This document shows positions 1-8,265 of a stretch of 64,000 bases of DNA, one piece after another; the stretch's first letter is position 1, and each line of letters opens with the position of its first letter. The stretch comes from Hippea alviniae EP5-r (GTDB taxonomy: Bacteria; Campylobacterota_A; Desulfurellia; Desulfurellales; Hippeaceae). The position numbers and the translations under genes were made by a program. The notes beneath the pieces were generated by a model. That model was given only the letters and a program-made list of their open reading frames with translations. It searched no databases and was not told the DNA's origin. The stretch covers positions 434,001 through 498,000 of the forward strand of contig NZ_ATUV01000001.1 in the NCBI RefSeq assembly GCF_000420385.1, given 5' to 3'.

Positions 1-413
1 GTGTATGTCTCTTTTGGCTTTATTCCTCTGAATTTAAAGTAATTGTAGGCAAATCTTCCTATTAATACAAGGTTTACATCTTTACCTTGCAGTTTGTTTT
101 TTATGAAGTGCTCAGTCTCTTTTAGCACATTGTGGTTAAATGCTCCGCACAACCCCCTATCGGATGTAATTACGATTATATCAACGCTTTTTACATCTCT
201 GAAAAGGAGCATTTTGTTATCTTGATGCGATGTTGAGCTTACCAACGATGCTATCATCTGCTCCAGTTTTGTTATATATGGCTTGAAAATAAGGGCAGCT
301 TCTTGTGTTTTTCTTAGTTTTGCAGCAGCAACCATCTTCATTGCTTTGGTTATCTGCTGCGTCTTTTGAATACTGGTTATCTTTCTTTTAATATCTCGCA
401 TGCTTACAGCCAT
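1..413 (-). CDS. atpG: ATP synthase gamma subunit, 3' part beyond window
   Basis: Gamma subunit is the central rotor stalk of the F1 part of the F-type ATP synthase, turning inside the alpha/beta ring. The reading frame starts with ATG at 413-411 and stays open to the window edge, giving the first 137 residues. The N-terminus carries the family signature (MRDIKRKITSIQKTQQITKAM, then MVAAAKLR), and further on an ITSDRGLCGAFN block, both diagnostic for gamma. It follows atpA by 20 bases, the usual order. The C-terminal half lies outside the window, so completeness cannot be judged. Confidence 0.95.
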   Translation of the reverse strand, partial: MAVSMRDIKRKITSIQKTQQITKAMKMVAAAKLRKTQEAALIFKPYITKLEQMIASLVSSTSHQDNKMLLFRDVKSVDIIVITSDRGLCGAFNHNVLKETEHFIKNKLQGKDVNLVLIGRFAYNYFKFRGIKPKETY

Positions 414-433
414 GACTCAAGCCCCTTTGCTTT

Positions 434-1942
434 TTAAGGTTTAAAGACTTTTTTGAACTCTTCTAACGCTTTATCCATCTTACTCTTCAGCTCGTCGTCA
501 ATCTTTTTCTTCTCTTTTATCTCTGGGAGTATATCTGGGTATTTAGCTTCAACGAACTTGTAAAGCTCCTGCTCAAACTTCTGAACATGTTCAACAGCTA
601 TATCGTCAAGATATCCATTGTTTCCTGCATAGATTATCAATATCTGTTTTTCAACTGGCAATGGAGCAAATGGTGGCTGTTTTAGGATTTCTGTTAGCCT
701 TGCTCCTCTGTTTAACTGTTGCTGTGTTACCTTGTCAAGATCACTTCCGAACTGTGCAAATGCTGCAAGCTCCCTATACTGGGCTAAAGCAAGCCTGAGC
801 ATTCCTGCAACCTGTTTCATTGCTTTGATTTGGGCTGCACCACCAACCCTTGATACTGAGATACCAGCGTTAACAGCTGGTCTGATACCTGCATAGAATA
901 AGTCACTTTCAAGGTATATCTGACCATCTGTAATGGAGATAACATTTGTTGGGATGTATGCGGAGACATCGCCTGCCTGTGTTTCGATTATAGGTAATGC
1001 CGTTAAAGAACCCCCGCCCATCTCATCGGATAGTTTTGCGGCTCTTTCAAGCAGTCTTGAGTGCAGATAGAAAACATCGCCTGGGTATGCTTCTCTGCCT
1101 GGTGGCCTTCTTAGGAGCAGTGAAACCTGCCTGTAAGCCTGTGCGTGTTTTGTCAAGTCGTCGTATATAATTAATGCGTGCATACCGTTGTCTCTGAAGT
1201 ATTCGCCCATTGCAACGCCGGCATAAGGTGCAATATACTGAAGTGGTGCAGGGTCGGATGCCGTTGCTGCGACGATTGTTGTGTATTCCATTGCTCCTGC
1301 TTCTTCGAGCTGTTTCCATATCCTTGCGACTGTTGACCTTTTCTGTCCTATTGCGACGTAGATACAATAAACATCCGTATCTTTCTGGTTTATTATTGTA
1401 TCTAATGCAATCTGTGTTTTACCAATTTGCCTATCACCGATTATGAGCTCTCTTTGGCCTCTGCCGATAGGAATCATTGCATCGATTGCTTTAATTCCCG
1501 TCTGAAGCGGCTCTTTAACCGACTGTCTCTGGACGATACCTGGTGCTTTTATCTCGATTCTTCTGTAGTGTTCACTCTCGATAGGACCTTTACCATCTAT
1601 TGGTTCACCCAAAGCATTTACCACTCTTCCAACAAGTGCAGGACCTACTGGAACCTGGGAAATCCTTTTTGTTCTTTTTACCTTATCTCCTTCTTTGATG
1701 TCCTTATCATCACCAAGAACAACGACACCAACATTGTCTTCTTCTAAGTTTAGAGCCATTCCCATGACGCCGTTTTCAAACTGGACAAGCTCGTTTGCCA
1801 TAACCTTTGTCAAGCCATACACCCTTGCGATTCCATCGCCTACGCTTAAGACTGTTCCTGTTTCGCTTATATCGATAAATTCTTTGGCGTTTTCAATCTC
1901 TTTTTTTATGACTTCACTGACTTCGCTGGCTTTAATCTGCAT
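434..1942 (-). CDS. atpA: ATP synthase F1 alpha subunit
   Basis: Alpha subunit of the F1 headpiece, carrying the non-catalytic nucleotide sites at the interface with beta. The 502-residue length is normal. The P-loop reads GDRQIGKT at residues 169-176 (many alpha subunits have Thr where this has Ile). The segments [18 protein letters not shown] and [17 protein letters not shown] are typical of alpha rather than beta. ATG start, 16 bases after atpH. It belongs to the atpF'-atpF-atpH-atpA-atpG operon. Confidence 0.97.
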   Translation of the reverse strand: MQIKASEVSEVIKKEIENAKEFIDISETGTVLSVGDGIARVYGLTKVMANELVQFENGVMGMALNLEEDNVGVVVLGDDKDIKEGDKVKRTKRISQVPVGPALVGRVVNALGEPIDGKGPIESEHYRRIEIKAPGIVQRQSVKEPLQTGIKAIDAMIPIGRGQRELIIGDRQIGKTQIALDTIINQKDTDVYCIYVAIGQKRSTVARIWKQLEEAGAMEYTTIVAATASDPAPLQYIAPYAGVAMGEYFRDNGMHALIIYDDLTKHAQAYRQVSLLLRRPPGREAYPGDVFYLHSRLLERAAKLSDEMGGGSLTALPIIETQAGDVSAYIPTNVISITDGQIYLESDLFYAGIRPAVNAGISVSRVGGAAQIKAMKQVAGMLRLALAQYRELAAFAQFGSDLDKVTQQQLNRGARLTEILKQPPFAPLPVEKQILIIYAGNNGYLDDIAVEHVQKFEQELYKFVEAKYPDILPEIKEKKKIDDELKSKMDKALEEFKKVFKP

Positions 1943-1958
1943 TTAACCACTCCTCCTT

Positions 1959-2498
1959 TTAAACTGAAAGTTTTAGTAATCTCTGTTCTAAGTTTGTTAA
2001 GTATGTTTTTAAGCTTCCGTCATATACGACATCTTTAACCTGAACAATTATGCCGCCGATTAAATCCTTATCCACTTCAAATTCAAACTCTATCTGCTTG
2101 TTGAGTTTTTTTGACAGTTGCTCTTTTAATTGTTCTTTTATCTCATCATCGAGTTCAACAGCGCTTTTGACGAATGCTTTTACCCTGTTCTGTTTGTCAT
2201 ACACGAGCTCTTCGAATAGTTCGATAATGTCGAAGATAAGTTTAAATCTTCCCTTTTTTGCAACATACTTTAGGAATTCAACAAGCAAATTGCCTTCAAC
2301 TATCCCTTCTATAACTTTTGCTTTACTTTCAAACGGGACAACATACGCAGCCAAATACTCAAAAAGTTTAGGATTCTCTTTTAAAATTTTAGAGAGTTCA
2401 TTTAATGTGCTTAGAACTTCGTTTTCGTCTGTGTTTTTCTCTTCACACAACTCAAGAAGAGCCCTTGCATATCTAACAGAAACCTTTTTATCTATCAT
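1959..2498 (-). CDS. atpH: ATP synthase delta subunit
   Basis: Delta (OSCP-type) subunit that ties the peripheral stalk to the top of the F1 alpha subunits. The protein is 179 residues, mostly helical and charged, with the family C-terminal block around DLIGGIIVQVKDVVYDGSL followed by a short helix. It overlaps the end of atpF by four bases (ATGA type), which suggests translational coupling of the stalk subunits. Identification rests on that C-terminal motif, size and position between atpF and atpA. Confidence 0.95.
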   Translation of the reverse strand: MIDKKVSVRYARALLELCEEKNTDENEVLSTLNELSKILKENPKLFEYLAAYVVPFESKAKVIEGIVEGNLLVEFLKYVAKKGRFKLIFDIIELFEELVYDKQNRVKAFVKSAVELDDEIKEQLKEQLSKKLNKQIEFEFEVDKDLIGGIIVQVKDVVYDGSLKTYLTNLEQRLLKLSV

Positions 2499-3052
2499 TG
2501 CTGCAGACTCCTTATAAACTTTTCATTGATTTTGGCATGCTCTTCGTTAGAAAGATTTTCGAACCTTTTTCTTAGGTTCTCTATAGCCTCTTTACTCATC
2601 TGTGTTAAGAGTTTAAGCTTTGCTTTGGACATTAATGATGTTTTTTCTTCTTCTATAGATGCCCTTATCCTTTCTATAGCTCTTTCAACTTCCTTGAGAA
2701 TTTGCTGTCTCTCGTTCTCTGCCATGGACTCAAATGTCTCAATAATGTTTTTAATCTCATCTTCAAGTGTTTTTAATTTTTTTTGAGTCTCTTCGAATAG
2801 TTTTTCTGCCTCTTCTTTTAATCTTTGAGCTTCTTCTAATTCTTCAACTATACTTTCTTTCCTGCTTTTAAAAAAGTTTGCGACAGGTTTTTTAAGTAAG
2901 TAAAACAATAAGCCGCAGAATACAACAAAATCAATAACTCTCCACATCATGTGTGGTTCTATGTTGCCTTCTTCCGCAGCATAGACCACCGAAGCAGATA
3001 TGCTCAAACCAATACTCAAACCAACTGTAAGAAACTTTGATAGTTTAACCAT
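2495..3052 (-). CDS. atpF: ATP synthase b subunit with signal-peptide-like N-terminus
   Basis: Peripheral stalk subunit b, membrane anchored. Residues 1-25 form a hydrophobic stretch ending in VVYAAEEG that looks like a cleavable signal peptide. A second hydrophobic helix (about 38-55, VIDFVVFCGLLFYLLKKP) is the normal b anchor and is followed by a long charged coiled coil to residue 185. Such a leader on b is known in several Gram-negative anaerobes; cleavage here is inference. Preceded by a separate b' gene, so the stalk is probably a b/b' heterodimer. Confidence 0.93.
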   Translation of the reverse strand: MVKLSKFLTVGLSIGLSISASVVYAAEEGNIEPHMMWRVIDFVVFCGLLFYLLKKPVANFFKSRKESIVEELEEAQRLKEEAEKLFEETQKKLKTLEDEIKNIIETFESMAENERQQILKEVERAIERIRASIEEEKTSLMSKAKLKLLTQMSKEAIENLRKRFENLSNEEHAKINEKFIRSLQQ

Positions 3053-3060
3053 ACCACCCC

Positions 3061-3477
3061 CTACCCTATGAGTTGTTTGTAAATTTTGTTTGCAAGCTCT
3101 ATACTGTAATCCTTCGATGATACAAGTTCCATCTCGATATTTTTATTGAGTTCTTCTTCGAATTTTCTTATCTCTTCCAATGCCTTCTTGTTTTCTTCAG
3201 ATATTTTCTCTTCTTTTTCTTTCAACGCTGCAGACACTTTGTTTGCATAGCTCTGTTTTGCTGTCTGTTCAGCTTCAAGGATTCTCTTTTTGTACTCTTC
3301 TTCATTTTTTGCTGCTTCTTCTTGATATTTTTTGGCCTTCTCGTTTAGCTCTTCGATTGTTGCAAATCTCTCTCTGATTTTTGCTAATAATGGTTTGTAT
3401 AGGATTATGTTGAGAAGGAACAGTAGCACCAAAAATGCACCCATCTGCATGAAAAGGGTGTGATTAATATTTATCAT
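3061..3477 (-). CDS. atpF': ATP synthase b' subunit
   Basis: Second, shorter peripheral stalk subunit: one N-terminal membrane helix (about 6-28) and then a coiled coil rich in Glu and Lys, 138 residues. It is the first gene of the ATP synthase operon. The frame can be opened six bases earlier at TTG, but the GGGAGG ribosome site lies only one base before that TTG and seven bases before the ATG at 3477-3475, so the ATG is chosen. A separate b' gene is typical of Campylobacterota, many deltaproteobacterial lines, photosynthetic bacteria and Aquificae. Confidence 0.9.
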   Translation of the reverse strand: MININHTLFMQMGAFLVLLFLLNIILYKPLLAKIRERFATIEELNEKAKKYQEEAAKNEEEYKKRILEAEQTAKQSYANKVSAALKEKEEKISEENKKALEEIRKFEEELNKNIEMELVSSKDYSIELANKIYKQLIG

Positions 3478-3520
3478 AGGCAAACCTCCCTAACCAGTGT
3501 GTCTCAAAAATTTTCGGGTA

Positions 3521-3549
3521 AAAATACCATAAGCTAAAACTTATGTCAA
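3521..3549 (-). promoter_or_regulatory. sigma70-type promoter of the ATP synthase operon
   Basis: On the minus strand a perfect TTGACA (3549-3544) is followed after exactly 17 bases by TATTTT (3526-3521), 44 bases before the atpF' ATG. The spacer holds a perfect inverted repeat CATAAG-CTAAAA-CTTATG (3528-3545) whose one arm overlaps the -35 box, a good place for a repressor. The promoter begins only three bases beyond the stop of the Usp-like gene, so it separates the ATP synthase genes from the preceding run. Confidence 0.65.
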
Positions 3550-3552
3550 CTG

Positions 3553-3996
3553 CTACTGCACTACAATCAGATTCGTTCTTTTTCTTATCTGGTCAAAAAA
3601 CGGCTCTATCTCTCCACCTACTAAGGATTTTTCTATTGGTCCTCTTTTATCTTTTGGTATTATTAGTATGTTTATATCATTTTCGTTTACGAATTTTAGT
3701 ATCTCTTCGGCTGTTTTTCCAGATAATTCTATTTTTTTTACATTTACGTTTGAATTGTGTTTTTTTATAGTTTCTGTTAGCATTCTTATGATTGCATCAC
3801 CTATGTTTTCAAGGCTTTTTTGTAATTCCTCTTTTAGATGCAGAATTCCTCCACCTGAGTAAAAGTCTATATCATTTACGAATAGTAAGTGTATTGTGTC
3901 TATGTTTTTATCCCTTGCTATTATAGCTGCTTCTTCTGCTGCTTTGTGCCCTACATCTGAACCTTTAGCTATCACGACAAGCTCATATTTGTTCAT
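3553..3996 (-). CDS. universal stress protein family-like protein
   Basis: 147-residue cytoplasmic protein with the alternating strand/helix pattern of the UspA fold: an N-terminal strand ELVVIAKGS, a middle strand IHLLFVND, and late strands INILIIPK and TNLIVVQ. The ATP-binding pattern of nucleotide-binding Usp proteins (G-x2-G-x9-G-S/T before the last strand) is not present; the region reads KDKRGPIEKSLVGGEIEP, so this may be the non-ATP-binding UspA type. It starts three bases after the transporter gene, with a GGAGG site, suggesting a paired transporter/regulator unit. Family assignment is by pattern only. Confidence 0.6.
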   Translation of the reverse strand: MNKYELVVIAKGSDVGHKAAEEAAIIARDKNIDTIHLLFVNDIDFYSGGGILHLKEELQKSLENIGDAIIRMLTETIKKHNSNVNVKKIELSGKTAEEILKFVNENDINILIIPKDKRGPIEKSLVGGEIEPFFDQIRKRTNLIVVQ

Positions 3997-3999
3997 TTT

Positions 4000-5679
4000 T
4001 TATCCTCCAAGTAATAACCAAATCATTCCTATCGTTACGGATATAACCGTTGCCGGGACTCCAACCTTTAGAAACTCTTTAAATGTTATTGGATAACCCG
4101 CTCTTTCTGATATTCCAGCGGTTACAACATTAGCACTTGCGCCTATTAATGTTCCGTTTCCACCAAGACATGCACCGAGTGCCAAAGCCCACCACAAAGT
4201 GTTGCCTGCATGTGGTATGGTTTCTGTTAAGTATGCCACAACAGGCAGCATTGTTGCTGTAAATGGTATGTTGTCAACTATAGCTGAGGCTATAGCACTC
4301 ACCCATATGATTAAAATTATGGCAAGAACTAAACTGTTTCCTGCTAAATCTTTTACCCATGTTGCTACCATCATTATAACCCCAGTTTGAACGCTTGCTT
4401 CAACAATTATGAACAGCATCATGAAGAATACCAAAGTAGCCCATTCTACTTCATGCTCCATCATTTCGACTATGTCAACACCACTAAAAACTAAAATCAT
4501 AGACGCACCTATCATGGCCGCAATCGATGGTTCCATGTGCAAAAATCCATGAGTTACGAATAAGGCTATGACGAATCCTAATATGAATAAACAGTAATTG
4601 AGTAATTTTTTATCTGTAATTTTGTATTCTCTTTTTAGCTTTTCAAGTAACTCGTTAACATTTTCTATTTTCCCTTTTTTGTATTCCTTTCCAAAGAAAA
4701 ATTTCATAACAAATATATTGACTATCAGAATTATGAATATTACATCTCCCAAGTTTATGAGAAATTGATTGAATGTTAAATTTGCAAACGAACCTATCAT
4801 AATGTTTGGTGGGTCACCTATTAAAGTCGCAGTTCCGCCCATGTTTGATGCTATAACTTCAGGTATAAGTAAACTCAATGGGTTTATATTTAACATCAGT
4901 GCTATCTCAATAGAGACAGGAGCTATTAAAAGCATCGTGGTTACATTATCTAAAAATGCGCTCACAACAGCAGTTACAAACATTAGTATTATAGATAGCT
5001 TGAACACATTTCCTTTGCTTAATGCATACGATTTGTATGCAAGCCATTGGAATACGCCTGTTTTTTTCATTACGCCAACAATTATCATCATGCTCATCAA
5101 AAGCAGTATAACATTGAAGTCTATGGCTCTTACAGCCTCTTCAAACGAAAGAACAAAAAAATTCTCGCTGAATGTTCCAAGTGTATAAGAGATAAACAGT
5201 AGAATACTTGCGCCAAGCAACGCTGCGACAGTCCTATGCATAACTTCAAAGGATATAAGAGCAAATGTCATTATTAGAACTGCCAAAGCTATCCAGAATG
5301 CGGGCGTTATTTCCCTGGGTATTGTTTCATTTACTGATGAGATGTAGATTATGCTGCCATCAGGCAGTTTAGATTTTAATATGTTCTCTATAGGTTTTTT
5401 TATAGTTTTGTATGTTGTTTTTTTGAATTCTATGACTACATCTTTTGGGTTTATTTCGTTTTTTATTTTTGTTTCTAAGAAATATGTTCCTTTGTTTGTT
5501 GTTTCGGTCGTTGCTATTGTTTTGTGATTATAAATAATGGATATTTCAACGCCTTCTACAGGTGTTCTGTGCTCGTTAAGGACTATGCCGCCAACCCTTA
5601 GTGTTGCAGAGTGTGCTTCAAAAAAAGGCATTAGGAAAATTATGGATATGAAAAGAAGCAATAAAAACTTTTTGGGCAT
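4000..5679 (-). CDS. ArsB/P-protein type ion transporter with N-terminal exported domain
   Basis: 559-residue membrane protein of the ion transporter superfamily (ArsB, NhaD, human P protein). Residues 1-24 are a signal peptide (ending FFEAHSA). Residues about 25-120 form a soluble beta-rich domain resembling carboxypeptidase-regulatory/transthyretin-like folds (VGGIVLNEHRTPVEGVEISI). From about 127 there are some 11-12 membrane segments. The re-entrant signature GTATLIGDPPN lies at 283-291 and its pseudo-repeat GGNGTLIGASANV near the C-terminus; DNVTTMLL and DNIPFTAT are the matching helix breaks. Substrate unknown (arsenite, Na+/H+ or a dicarboxylate are all possible). Directly abuts parB and precedes the Usp-like gene. 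Confidence 0.8.
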   Translation of the reverse strand: MPKKFLLLLFISIIFLMPFFEAHSATLRVGGIVLNEHRTPVEGVEISIIYNHKTIATTETTNKGTYFLETKIKNEINPKDVVIEFKKTTYKTIKKPIENILKSKLPDGSIIYISSVNETIPREITPAFWIALAVLIMTFALISFEVMHRTVAALLGASILLFISYTLGTFSENFFVLSFEEAVRAIDFNVILLLMSMMIIVGVMKKTGVFQWLAYKSYALSKGNVFKLSIILMFVTAVVSAFLDNVTTMLLIAPVSIEIALMLNINPLSLLIPEVIASNMGGTATLIGDPPNIMIGSFANLTFNQFLINLGDVIFIILIVNIFVMKFFFGKEYKKGKIENVNELLEKLKREYKITDKKLLNYCLFILGFVIALFVTHGFLHMEPSIAAMIGASMILVFSGVDIVEMMEHEVEWATLVFFMMLFIIVEASVQTGVIMMVATWVKDLAGNSLVLAIILIIWVSAIASAIVDNIPFTATMLPVVAYLTETIPHAGNTLWWALALGACLGGNGTLIGASANVVTAGISERAGYPITFKEFLKVGVPATVISVTIGMIWLLLGG

Positions 5680-6486
5680 TTAAAGCCTCCCAATAAATTC
5701 GTTTAATTTATCTATATTGTCAAACTTTATCTCAAGGGAGTATTTACCATCCCTTATCTTTATTTTTAGTGGAGTGTTTATTGCGTTTTTTAGTTTTTCT
5801 TCTAACTTTTTCAACTCTTCTATCTGCTGGTTTTGATAAACTTCTCTTTCTGCTTCTCTAACGGTTAATTTTTTATCCCTTATCTTTTTTGCAAGCTCTT
5901 TTTGGCTATTTTCATCTTTCAAAGCCAGAATTGCCCTTGCATGGCCTTGACTTATTTCACCCTTTTTGAGCATATTTAGAATCTCTTCTGGAAGTTTGAG
6001 TAGCCTTAGGCTGTTTGCTATGGTTGCCCTGTCTTTGCCAACCTTTCTTGCAACTTCTTCTTGTGTGTATCCGAAGTTTTCCATTAATCGCTTGTAAGCT
6101 AAAGCTTCTTCTACTGGATTTAAGTCTTTTCTCTGTATGTTTTCTATTAGGGCTATTTCTGCTGCTTCTTTATCTGTAAAGTTTTTTACGATTGCAGGTA
6201 TTGATGTGAGCCCTGCCCTTTTTGCGGCTATAAATCTTCTTTCACCCGCAACAATCTGGTATTTATCTTCCTTCTCTCTTACGATAATTGGTTGAATGAT
6301 ACCTTTTTCTTTTATTGATTCTGTTAGCTCTTCAATAGATTTATCGTCAAATGTTTCTCTTGGCTGATACGGGTTTTTCTCTATCAAGTCTATAGCTATG
6401 TTTATTATTCTCTCTTCGTTTTCTATGTTTTCTATCTCGCCAAATATGGCTTCAAGTCCTTTGCCAAGGCCACCTTTCTTAGGCAT
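5680..6486 (-). CDS. parB: chromosome partitioning protein ParB (Spo0J)
   Basis: DNA-binding CTPase that loads at parS sites near the origin and works with ParA to segregate the chromosome. 268 residues: N-terminal ParB/sulfiredoxin domain with NPYQPR at 38-43 and the CTP-binding GERR at 81-84, a central helix-turn-helix (about 120-180, KVGKDRATIANSLRLLKLP) followed by GHARAIL, and a C-terminal dimerisation segment. Overlaps parA by eight bases. I found no site that I would call parS with confidence in the window. Confidence 0.95.
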   Translation of the reverse strand: MPKKGGLGKGLEAIFGEIENIENEERIINIAIDLIEKNPYQPRETFDDKSIEELTESIKEKGIIQPIIVREKEDKYQIVAGERRFIAAKRAGLTSIPAIVKNFTDKEAAEIALIENIQRKDLNPVEEALAYKRLMENFGYTQEEVARKVGKDRATIANSLRLLKLPEEILNMLKKGEISQGHARAILALKDENSQKELAKKIRDKKLTVREAEREVYQNQQIEELKKLEEKLKNAINTPLKIKIRDGKYSLEIKFDNIDKLNEFIGRL

Positions 6487-7231
6487 ATTTTAGAACCTCT
6501 TTGGCTAAGGATAGATAGCTTTGACTTCCTGGGCATTTTATATCGTAAGTTATCGCACTTTTGCCAAAGCTTGGCGCTTCTGAGAGTCTTACATTTCTTG
6601 GGATAAGTGTTTTGAATATCTGTTTTGGAAAGTGTCTTTTGAGCTCCATCTCAACCTGTTTTGATAGATTGTTGCGTTTGTCGTGCATGGTTAGGAGTAT
6701 GCCTTCAAGCTTCAGCGATGGATTGAATGTGCGTTTTATAAGATTGATAGTGTGAAGTAGTTGAGCCAAACCTTCCATAGCAAAGTATTCACACTGAACA
6801 GGCACAAGCACAGAATCCGAAGCAACCAATGCATTTATCGTTAAAAAACCTAAAGATGGTGGACAGTCTATTAAAACATAATCAAACTTATCGTTTAGCT
6901 GTGTTTTTATGAGTTTTCTTAGAATTCTCTCTTTATCTTTTACATCTTTTAATTCGACTTCTGCACCGATTAACGACATGTTAGATGGTATAATAAACAG
7001 ATTTTCCATCTCTGTGGGTATTATGAGTGATTTGAGTGTTCTTTTGCCTATCAAGGCGTGGTAGATGCAGATGTCTTTCTCTGCTCCAAGTCCGCTTGTC
7101 GCATTTGCTTGTGGGTCTATGTCGATGATTAAAACCTTTTTGCCAAAAACAGCCAAAGATGCGCCAAGATTTATGGCTGTTGTGGTTTTACCCACACCGC
7201 CCTTCTGGTTAGTTATGGCGATTACCTTCAT
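6479..7231 (-). CDS. parA: chromosome partitioning ATPase ParA (Soj)
   Basis: Walker-type ATPase that positions ParB-bound origins. 250 residues with the deviant Walker A KGGVGKTT at 10-17, DIDPQANAT, and the Walker B strand YVLIDCPPSLG. The short N-terminus (no helix-turn-helix) marks a chromosomal type Ib/Soj protein rather than a plasmid type. It overlaps murG by four bases upstream and parB downstream. Confidence 0.95.
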   Translation of the reverse strand: MKVIAITNQKGGVGKTTTAINLGASLAVFGKKVLIIDIDPQANATSGLGAEKDICIYHALIGKRTLKSLIIPTEMENLFIIPSNMSLIGAEVELKDVKDKERILRKLIKTQLNDKFDYVLIDCPPSLGFLTINALVASDSVLVPVQCEYFAMEGLAQLLHTINLIKRTFNPSLKLEGILLTMHDKRNNLSKQVEMELKRHFPKQIFKTLIPRNVRLSEAPSFGKSAITYDIKCPGSQSYLSLAKEVLKYA

Positions 7232-8265
7232 AATCCTGATTCCAGTATCTTAAGCATTTTCTCGCAACTGTCCTTTTCGCACAACTTTTTAGCATTCTCA
7301 GACATCTGTTCAATTTTTTCTGCTGTCAAGAATGATATAAAAGAATAAATTTTTTTTCCACTCAAATCTTTATCCAAGATAATTTCTGCTGCATCGTTGT
7401 CTTTGAAGTATTTTGCGTTGTAATACTGGTGGTTATAAATAGCATAAGGATATGGAATTAGAAGGCTTCCTAACCCTGCACATGCTATCTCACTCAAAGT
7501 GCTTGCACCCGCTCTACAGATGATAAAATCTATTGATGAATAAAAAGATTCCATATCATCGATAAACTCAAACACCTGCCACGATTTTTTACTCTCTTTA
7601 TAGGCTTCTTTAACCCTTTTAAAGTCATCTTTGCCTGTTTGGTGCACAACATCTATGTTTAGTTCGTATTTTGAGAGTTCAATCATAGCATTGTTGATGC
7701 TTCTTGCGCCTCTACTGCCACCAATTACACCGATTGTTATCTTGTCTTTTGTCTCTCTTTTTGTTCCTTTAAATTTTATTCTTGTTGGATTTCCTACTGT
7801 AATTGCGTTTTTTAGGTATTGTGCTGTTATAGGAAAATTCACAAATGTTATATCAACAAGCCTGTTTAGTATCTTGTTTGTTTTGCCCGGTATTGAGTTT
7901 TGCTCAAGTATTGCTGTTTTTTTTCTTAACATAACAGCAGACAACATAACGGGCAGGCTTACATAGCCACCAAAACCAATACAAAAAATCGGCTCTATTA
8001 TTTTTATGAGTTTATATGAGGAGATAAAAGCTTTAGATGTAAATACTACTCCTTTAAGTTTCTCTTTGATATTTTTACCTGCTATACCCTTCGAAGAGAG
8101 AAGGTAATACTCAAATGGATATCTTTTTAAAATTTCTCTTTCTATTCCGTATTGTGAACCGATGATTATTGGTTTGAAACCCTTTTTCTTTATGTATTCT
8201 GCAAAGGTTAAAGCCGCAAAGAGATGACCGCCTGTTCCACCACCTGTTAAAACGACATTTTTCAT
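7228..8265 (-). CDS. murG: UDP-GlcNAc:undecaprenyl-PP-MurNAc-pentapeptide GlcNAc transferase
   Basis: Makes lipid II from lipid I at the cytoplasmic face of the inner membrane, the last intracellular step of peptidoglycan synthesis. 345 residues of GT28/GT-B fold: GGTGGH at 8-13, LEQNSIPGKTN in the first domain, and GGSRGARSIN opening the second, nucleotide-sugar domain, with CRAGASTLSE further on. Unusually it sits between recN and parA rather than in a dcw cluster. Start overlaps the recN stop by four bases. Confidence 0.95.
   Translation of the reverse strand: MKNVVLTGGGTGGHLFAALTFAEYIKKKGFKPIIIGSQYGIEREILKRYPFEYYLLSSKGIAGKNIKEKLKGVVFTSKAFISSYKLIKIIEPIFCIGFGGYVSLPVMLSAVMLRKKTAILEQNSIPGKTNKILNRLVDITFVNFPITAQYLKNAITVGNPTRIKFKGTKRETKDKITIGVIGGSRGARSINNAMIELSKYELNIDVVHQTGKDDFKRVKEAYKESKKSWQVFEFIDDMESFYSSIDFIICRAGASTLSEIACAGLGSLLIPYPYAIYNHQYYNAKYFKDNDAAEIILDKDLSGKKIYSFISFLTAEKIEQMSENAKKLCEKDSCEKMLKILESGL

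Noticed and set aside
4769-5188. Open frame of 139 codons on the plus strand inside the transporter gene
   Set aside because: Antisense shadow of membrane helices; composition follows the complement of the real gene.
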